From positions 1 to 24,272 of the forward strand of contig JAZUJW010000042.1 of assembly GCA_045642925.1 (NCBI GenBank): a stretch of 24,272 nucleotides of DNA, in the 5' to 3' direction. Below are positions 20,497 to 24,272 of the stretch, one piece after another (within the stretch, counting starts at the first letter, position 1; each line of letters opens with the position of its first letter). The notes under the pieces were generated by a model. It worked only from the letters and a program-made list of their open reading frames with translations, did no database searches and was not told the DNA's origin. A program made the position numbers and the translations under genes. Origin of the DNA: Firm-04 sp045642925 (GTDB lineage: Bacteria > Bacillota > Clostridia > Oscillospirales > Ruminococcaceae).

Positions 20497-23025
20497 ATGC
20501 AAGTTGACTTGATCTCTTCATCTAAATCGGGTACCAAAGAGGTACACGCCACGTTCGACGGCAAGCATACCGCCTGCCACATAAATCTTACCAAAGCCGA
20601 TAATATCGGAAAATTCACCTCCATCGGTCAGATGAATGACATTATGCAGATTACCTGTCAGAAATGCAAAAATAATACTGCTCGTGCCATCATCCGCGAA
20701 TCCAATAAAGAAATGAAGCAGATGCTGAAGGAAGAACAGAAGATGCTGAAACGGGAACAGCAGTTGGGCGGCAAACGCCAGCAGCCGCAGCAAGAACAAG
20801 CTGCCCCTGCACCGGATCGCAATGCTTCCCCGATTCAGGCACCCGCTTCCCATACATCCTCGAATGCAGACAATGGGTACGTGCCGCCTTCTGTCCGTAA
20901 ATATCAGCAGAATGCGCCGATCGATACCCCTGCGCCTGAAGCACCGGCACCATCCAATGAATTTGTTGTCCCGACTGCACCGCAGTATGGCAACCCGCCC
21001 GCTGCACCGGCTGCACCACAGCCTGCAAATAACGATGTGCTTTCGCAGTTCGGCATTCCGGCTGTTCCCACTGCGCCGCAGTATGGCAATCAGCCCGCTG
21101 CACCGGCTGCACCACAGCCTGCAAATAACGATGTGCTTTCGCAGTTCGGCATTCCGGCTGTTCCCACTGCACCGCAGTATGGCAATCAGCCCGCTGCATC
21201 GGCTGCACCCCAGCCGACGGGCGGCGATATCCTTTCGCAGTTTGCACTGCCAAATGTTCCGACCGCACCGCCTGCACCGCAGCCTTACACACCACCTGCT
21301 GCACCCCAGCCAACGGGCGGCGATATCCTTTCGCAGTTTGCACTGCCAAATGTACCGACCGCACCGCCTGCACCGCAGCCTTACACACCACCTGCTGCAC
21401 CCCAGCCGACGGGCGGCGATATCCTTTCGCAGTTTGCACTGCCAAATGTTCCGACCGCACCGCCTGCACCGCAGCCTTACACACCACCTTCCGCACCCCA
21501 GCCGATGGGCGGCGATGTGCTTTCACAGTTTGCACTGCCAACTGTGCCAACAGTACCGACCGTTCCTACTGTACCGCAGGCACCTGCCGCAAACGATTTT
21601 CTGTCACAGTTTGCACCTTCCAATAACGTCCCGTCCGATCTGGATTCTTCGGAAGGTACAATTATGCCTTCGCCCATTTCGGCAGACGATGTGCTGTCAC
21701 AATTTGCAATTCCCACAAGCAACAGTTTCGATGCAGCCAAAGACGCAGATGATATTCTCTCCCAGTTCTCCATTGCTGCACCGACCTCAATGCCAAGTGA
21801 TGCATACCCCGATCTGACTGTTCCGGAACTGCCGCCGCAGCCGAGTCTGGATTCTTCGATGCCGTCCAGCAGTCCCGATGAACTGTTTGCAAACTTCTCG
21901 TCGCTCAATCAGAATAAGTCTGCATCCAACTTCGATTCGCTTGCAAACAGCCTGTTTGATGAAAACAGCCAGCGCAGCGATACGATGCAGCCTTCTGCTT
22001 TCCGCAGCGGTGAGAATGAAGTGGTCGATGTACAGACAACCCCTGTTTCCGCAGGATATGATCCATATGCCAGATCTGCGGCATCACAAAGTTCGGATAA
22101 TACCGATGATATCTTCGTCATGCCGGGACAATCGTCAGGCGGCAATTCTGTCCCTGAAATTTCCAACGTCATGACGGCATCGCCTTCAAACAGCGCGGCA
22201 CCTTCTTCCATGCAGCAGCCTGAACTCAATACGGTTCCGACAGCACCCACCTCTGCACTGCCGGAAGTACCGGAACTTGTTTCCGTGCCGACTTCTTTGC
22301 CGCAGATGAATATTCCGCAGATGCCCGTTCCGCCTCAGCAGCCTATGAGTTATCCGCAGCAGCCAAGTATGCTCCAGCCGCAGATGCCCTTCCCGCAGAT
22401 GGGTTATCCGCAGATGGGTTATCCGCAGCCGATGATGGGCAATCCGTTTGCACAGCCGATCGGCAATCCGTATATCAACAACAATCCGTTTGCAGTACCG
22501 AAGCCTGTAGAACCGCCCAAGCCCAATACGCCTACGCCACTGTTCGTTGGATATAGCGCAGACGGCAGACAGTTGTTCCAGACCTATGATGAATTCGGCA
22601 AACCAATTCCCATCAATGAAGCGGTTTACAGCGTTCCGCCGCAGCAGCCTGAAAATCCGTTTGTAAATGCAGCAAAGGGCATCGGCATTACACCCGGAAT
22701 GCAGCAGGGCGGCGCACCCGTCCTCGAAGTCGATGACATGATGGCAGCATTCGGCATTGAGAATACGAAAAAGCAAACCGAAAATGTCAACGAAAAGCCC
22801 ATCAACTTCACCGAGTTCAAGATGCCTGCCAAGAAAAAGGCAAACAGCAGCGACAATATTCCCAAATCCGCAAGACCTGATTCCACGCCATCGAACGAGC
22901 CGATTTCTGCGGCAGAAGCAAAGCGCCGCAAGAAGCTCGACCGCATCAACAAAGAATTCAACAAGAATCTCGAAGCACGCGGCATCGACCCGACCAATGG
23001 TACTTTTGTCGGCAGAAAAAAATAA
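20497..23025 (+). CDS. Large disordered Pro/Ala/Gln-rich protein with repeated D-(hydrophobic)-LSQF motifs; function unknown
   Basis: I do not recognise this 842-residue protein. Residues 1-60 form a small fold with potential metal ligands (His24, Cys27, His28, Cys54, Cys57; the last two as CQKC). A charged helix rich in Glu, Lys and Gln follows (about 66-100). Residues about 100-700 are low complexity and surely disordered. Within them a short motif, acidic-hydrophobic-hydrophobic-x-x-Phe, recurs: DVLSQF or DILSQF beginning at Asp180, 212, 244, 276, 308 and 340 (a strict 32-residue period), then degenerate copies at 367, 398, 419 and 462, and DMMAAF at 747. NPF triplets occur in NPFAQ, NPFAV and NPFVN. 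The C-terminus (about 800-842) is basic and helical. No signal peptide or membrane segment is seen, so it is likely cytosolic. It has its own promoter. Confidence 0.85.
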   Translation: MQVDLISSSKSGTKEVHATFDGKHTACHINLTKADNIGKFTSIGQMNDIMQITCQKCKNNTARAIIRESNKEMKQMLKEEQKMLKREQQLGGKRQQPQQEQAAPAPDRNASPIQAPASHTSSNADNGYVPPSVRKYQQNAPIDTPAPEAPAPSNEFVVPTAPQYGNPPAAPAAPQPANNDVLSQFGIPAVPTAPQYGNQPAAPAAPQPANNDVLSQFGIPAVPTAPQYGNQPAASAAPQPTGGDILSQFALPNVPTAPPAPQPYTPPAAPQPTGGDILSQFALPNVPTAPPAPQPYTPPAAPQPTGGDILSQFALPNVPTAPPAPQPYTPPSAPQPMGGDVLSQFALPTVPTVPTVPTVPQAPAANDFLSQFAPSNNVPSDLDSSEGTIMPSPISADDVLSQFAIPTSNSFDAAKDADDILSQFSIAAPTSMPSDAYPDLTVPELPPQPSLDSSMPSSSPDELFANFSSLNQNKSASNFDSLANSLFDENSQRSDTMQPSAFRSGENEVVDVQTTPVSAGYDPYARSAASQSSDNTDDIFVMPGQSSGGNSVPEISNVMTASPSNSAAPSSMQQPELNTVPTAPTSALPEVPELVSVPTSLPQMNIPQMPVPPQQPMSYPQQPSMLQPQMPFPQMGYPQMGYPQPMMGNPFAQPIGNPYINNNPFAVPKPVEPPKPNTPTPLFVGYSADGRQLFQTYDEFGKPIPINEAVYSVPPQQPENPFVNAAKGIGITPGMQQGGAPVLEVDDMMAAFGIENTKKQTENVNEKPINFTEFKMPAKKKANSSDNIPKSARPDSTPSNEPISAAEAKRRKKLDRINKEFNKNLEARGIDPTNGTFVGRKK
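20983..21558 (+). repeat. Six tandem 96-bp coding repeats
   Basis: The GAT codon of each D-[VI]-LSQF motif falls at 21034, 21130, 21226, 21322, 21418 and 21514, exactly 96 bp apart. The first two units share one sequence type (PQYGN...PANN) and the later ones another (PAPQPYTPP...PTGG), so at least two rounds of duplication or conversion occurred. The period is a multiple of three and keeps the frame. Confidence 0.92.
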
Positions 23026-23048
23026 TTTTCACAAATCCATAAACAGCA

Positions 23049-23084
23049 GCGGTATTTCTCCATCTGCGAGAAATACCGCTTTTG
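23049..23084 (+). terminator. Terminator of the LSQF-repeat protein gene
   Basis: GCGGTATTTCTC (23049-23060) and GAGAAATACCGC (23068-23079) form a perfect 12-bp stem with a 7-nt loop, followed by TTTTG. The T-tract is short. No promoter is visible between it and the next gene. Confidence 0.8.
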
Positions 23085-23111
23085 CTAGATTGAACATTCA
23101 AGGAGTATATT

Positions 23112-24191
23112 ATGAACGATTCACCTGAAACAATAATTGAACCACAGCCAGAAGTGCCAAACCCATATGAACAGCCTTCTGAAACGCCAACGGAGGATCA
23201 TGCCGAGAACACACGCAAAGCACGCCGTGCATATGGCAGAACGATATGCAATATTGCCATTTTCTCCGTTGCTGCTACTCTTTTCGCATATCTTATCCTT
23301 TTTATCGGAACGCTGATATTTGGCAAGCCGATAGAGGAGTTCTCTACGAATGAGCATTACGGCTGTACATTTTTTGCGATGTACGCCATTGCATTTCCGC
23401 TGTATCTGCTGATTTCCAAACCAATGGAAAAAGCACCGCCGCAGCCGCAGAAATGTTCCTTTGGCAAACTGTTGCTCTATTGGCTGATTGCATATTCGAC
23501 TTCCATTGTATTCAACATGATTGGAACGTTCCTCACCATGTTTGTTGCGATATTCAGCGGTTTCAACGCATCGGATTACACGGTTGCCACGAAAATCGTC
23601 GGTGATCGTTCGTGGGTTGTTACAGTAGCAGCAGTTGTCGGAGCGCCGATCATTGAAGAACTGATCATGCGAAAAGTCTTTATTGACCGTGTCAGAAAAT
23701 ATGGTGAAATCAAGGCAATGCTGATGTCAGGTATTCTGTTCGGACTGTTGCACGGCAATTTCACGCAGCTTTTCTACACGGCACCGATGGGCATGGTTCT
23801 GGCGTATGTATATATGCGCACAGGAAAAATTCGCAATACGATATTTATTCACTGTATCACGAATATTCTGGGCAGTGTCGTGCCGCAGTTCTTATTCCGC
23901 AACATTGATTTCAATGCATATTTGGAAGCGGTACAGAATATGGATTCGACTTATTTGATGGAGCATATGTCCGAGTACTTTCCGCTGTTGGTGTGGGTTG
24001 GAATCATCCTGTGCGTAGTAATTGGCGGTGCGATTACGACGATTGTATTGCTTGCGTCGAAGAAAATGCATTTTGACGCACCGGAAGCACCGATCAACAA
24101 GGGAAAGCATTTTTCGGTATCCGTATTGAATTATGGAATGCTATTGATGCTGGTGGTATCCGCAGTAGATTTTGTAAGAAGTGTTCTATAA
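23112..24191 (+). CDS. CPBP-family intramembrane metalloprotease (CAAX protease-like)
   Basis: The 359-residue protein has a Pro/Glu-rich cytosolic head (1-40) and about eight membrane segments. The three ABI/CPBP motifs are intact: EELIMRK (Glu182, Glu183, Arg187), FGLLHGN (His214) and HCITN (His247, Asn251). In this family the Glu and His residues form the active site within the membrane. Bacterial members are linked to bacteriocin self-immunity or protein maturation, but no bacteriocin or CAAX-ending protein is seen nearby. AAGGAG lies about 7 nt before the ATG at 23112, next to a small inverted repeat TTGAA-CA-TTCAA (23090-23101). It is probably expressed by read-through from the repeat-protein gene, as no promoter lies between them. 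Confidence 0.9.
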   Translation: MNDSPETIIEPQPEVPNPYEQPSETPTEDHAENTRKARRAYGRTICNIAIFSVAATLFAYLILFIGTLIFGKPIEEFSTNEHYGCTFFAMYAIAFPLYLLISKPMEKAPPQPQKCSFGKLLLYWLIAYSTSIVFNMIGTFLTMFVAIFSGFNASDYTVATKIVGDRSWVVTVAAVVGAPIIEELIMRKVFIDRVRKYGEIKAMLMSGILFGLLHGNFTQLFYTAPMGMVLAYVYMRTGKIRNTIFIHCITNILGSVVPQFLFRNIDFNAYLEAVQNMDSTYLMEHMSEYFPLLVWVGIILCVVIGGAITTIVLLASKKMHFDAPEAPINKGKHFSVSVLNYGMLLMLVVSAVDFVRSVL

Positions 24192-24272
24192 CGCAGAGCC
24201 ACGCACATCCCGCGCCTCACCATGAGTAGTACAGGGGCAGCGGCCCCGGTCGCCCACCGGACTCGGGGAAAC
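24192..24272. other. GC-rich intergenic sequence at the window edge
   Basis: No gene is seen in these 81 nt. GGGGC (24234-24238) and GCCCC (24243-24247) flank a short AGCG loop. The surrounding pattern C-AG-GGGC-AGCG-GCCCC-GG resembles the CCAGAGGC-AGC-GCCTCTGG hairpin of the palindromic element at 8413. It may be the start of another intergenic repeat cut by the window end. Confidence 0.35.

Noticed and set aside
20690..21550. 286-codon minus-strand frame with repeats (AVQTAKGYRRP...)
   Set aside because: It is the antisense reading of the 96-bp coding repeats. The plus frame has a promoter, ribosome site and terminator.
20983..21558. CRISPR-like regular repeats
   Set aside because: The units are contiguous 96-bp coding repeats in frame, without unique spacers.

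Overview
The window looks like a chromosomal piece of an anaerobic Firmicute of the Ruminococcus / Oscillospiraceae type. The reasons are near-50% GC, a cell-surface protein with a very long threonine linker, RNase Y, a LacI-type-receptor/GGDEF fusion, a PflX-type radical SAM protein, and the Clostridia-type gene run HI0933-flavoprotein / cmk / plsC. This assignment is inference from gene content; no rRNA or tRNA gene was seen. There is no phage, transposase or CRISPR signature.

Layout. (1) 1-651: 3' end of a secreted surface protein with an LRR-type end, Thr-rich stalk and KTGE/membrane/KRKK anchor, closed by a strong terminator. (2) 774-3496: sigma-A promoter, receptor-GGDEF diguanylate cyclase, then an AlkD-like DNA glycosylase. 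(3) 3524-4592: near-perfect promoter, a structured leader, and a PflX-type radical SAM protein. (4) 4683-6738: promoter, about 300 nt untranslated leader, RNase Y (rny), terminator. (5) 6770-8320: O-antigen ligase-like polymerase. (6) 8325-8682: a gene-free element of nested inverted repeats that almost fills the gap between two convergent genes. (7) 8691-20222, minus strand: one apparent ten-gene operon read from a single strong promoter at 20194-20222. In transcription order it is uppP, ftsK/spoIIIE, GNAT, YgiQ-type radical SAM, ComEC-like MBL hydrolase, membrane-DUF3006 fusion, HI0933-type flavoprotein, cmk, plsC, VanY-like protein. Gaps are 36 nt or less and many genes overlap. (8) 20427-24191, plus strand: promoter, an 842-residue disordered Pro/Ala/Gln-rich protein with repeated D-hydrophobic-LSQF motifs, terminator, and a CPBP (CAAX-type) membrane protease. 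(9) 24192-24272: GC-rich intergenic sequence cut by the window edge.

How the genes fit together: the minus-strand operon joins cell-envelope lipid recycling (UppP), chromosome translocation at the septum (FtsK/SpoIIIE), phospholipid synthesis (PlsC), nucleotide supply (Cmk) and a wall-peptidase-like protein, so it reads as an envelope/division growth operon with several accessory enzymes. The most unusual items are the multivalent LSQF-repeat protein, the nested palindromic element at 8325-8682, the VanY-like protein whose active-site residues are replaced, and the in-frame internal Shine-Dalgarno/ATG that could release a stand-alone DUF3006 protein from a membrane-protein fusion.
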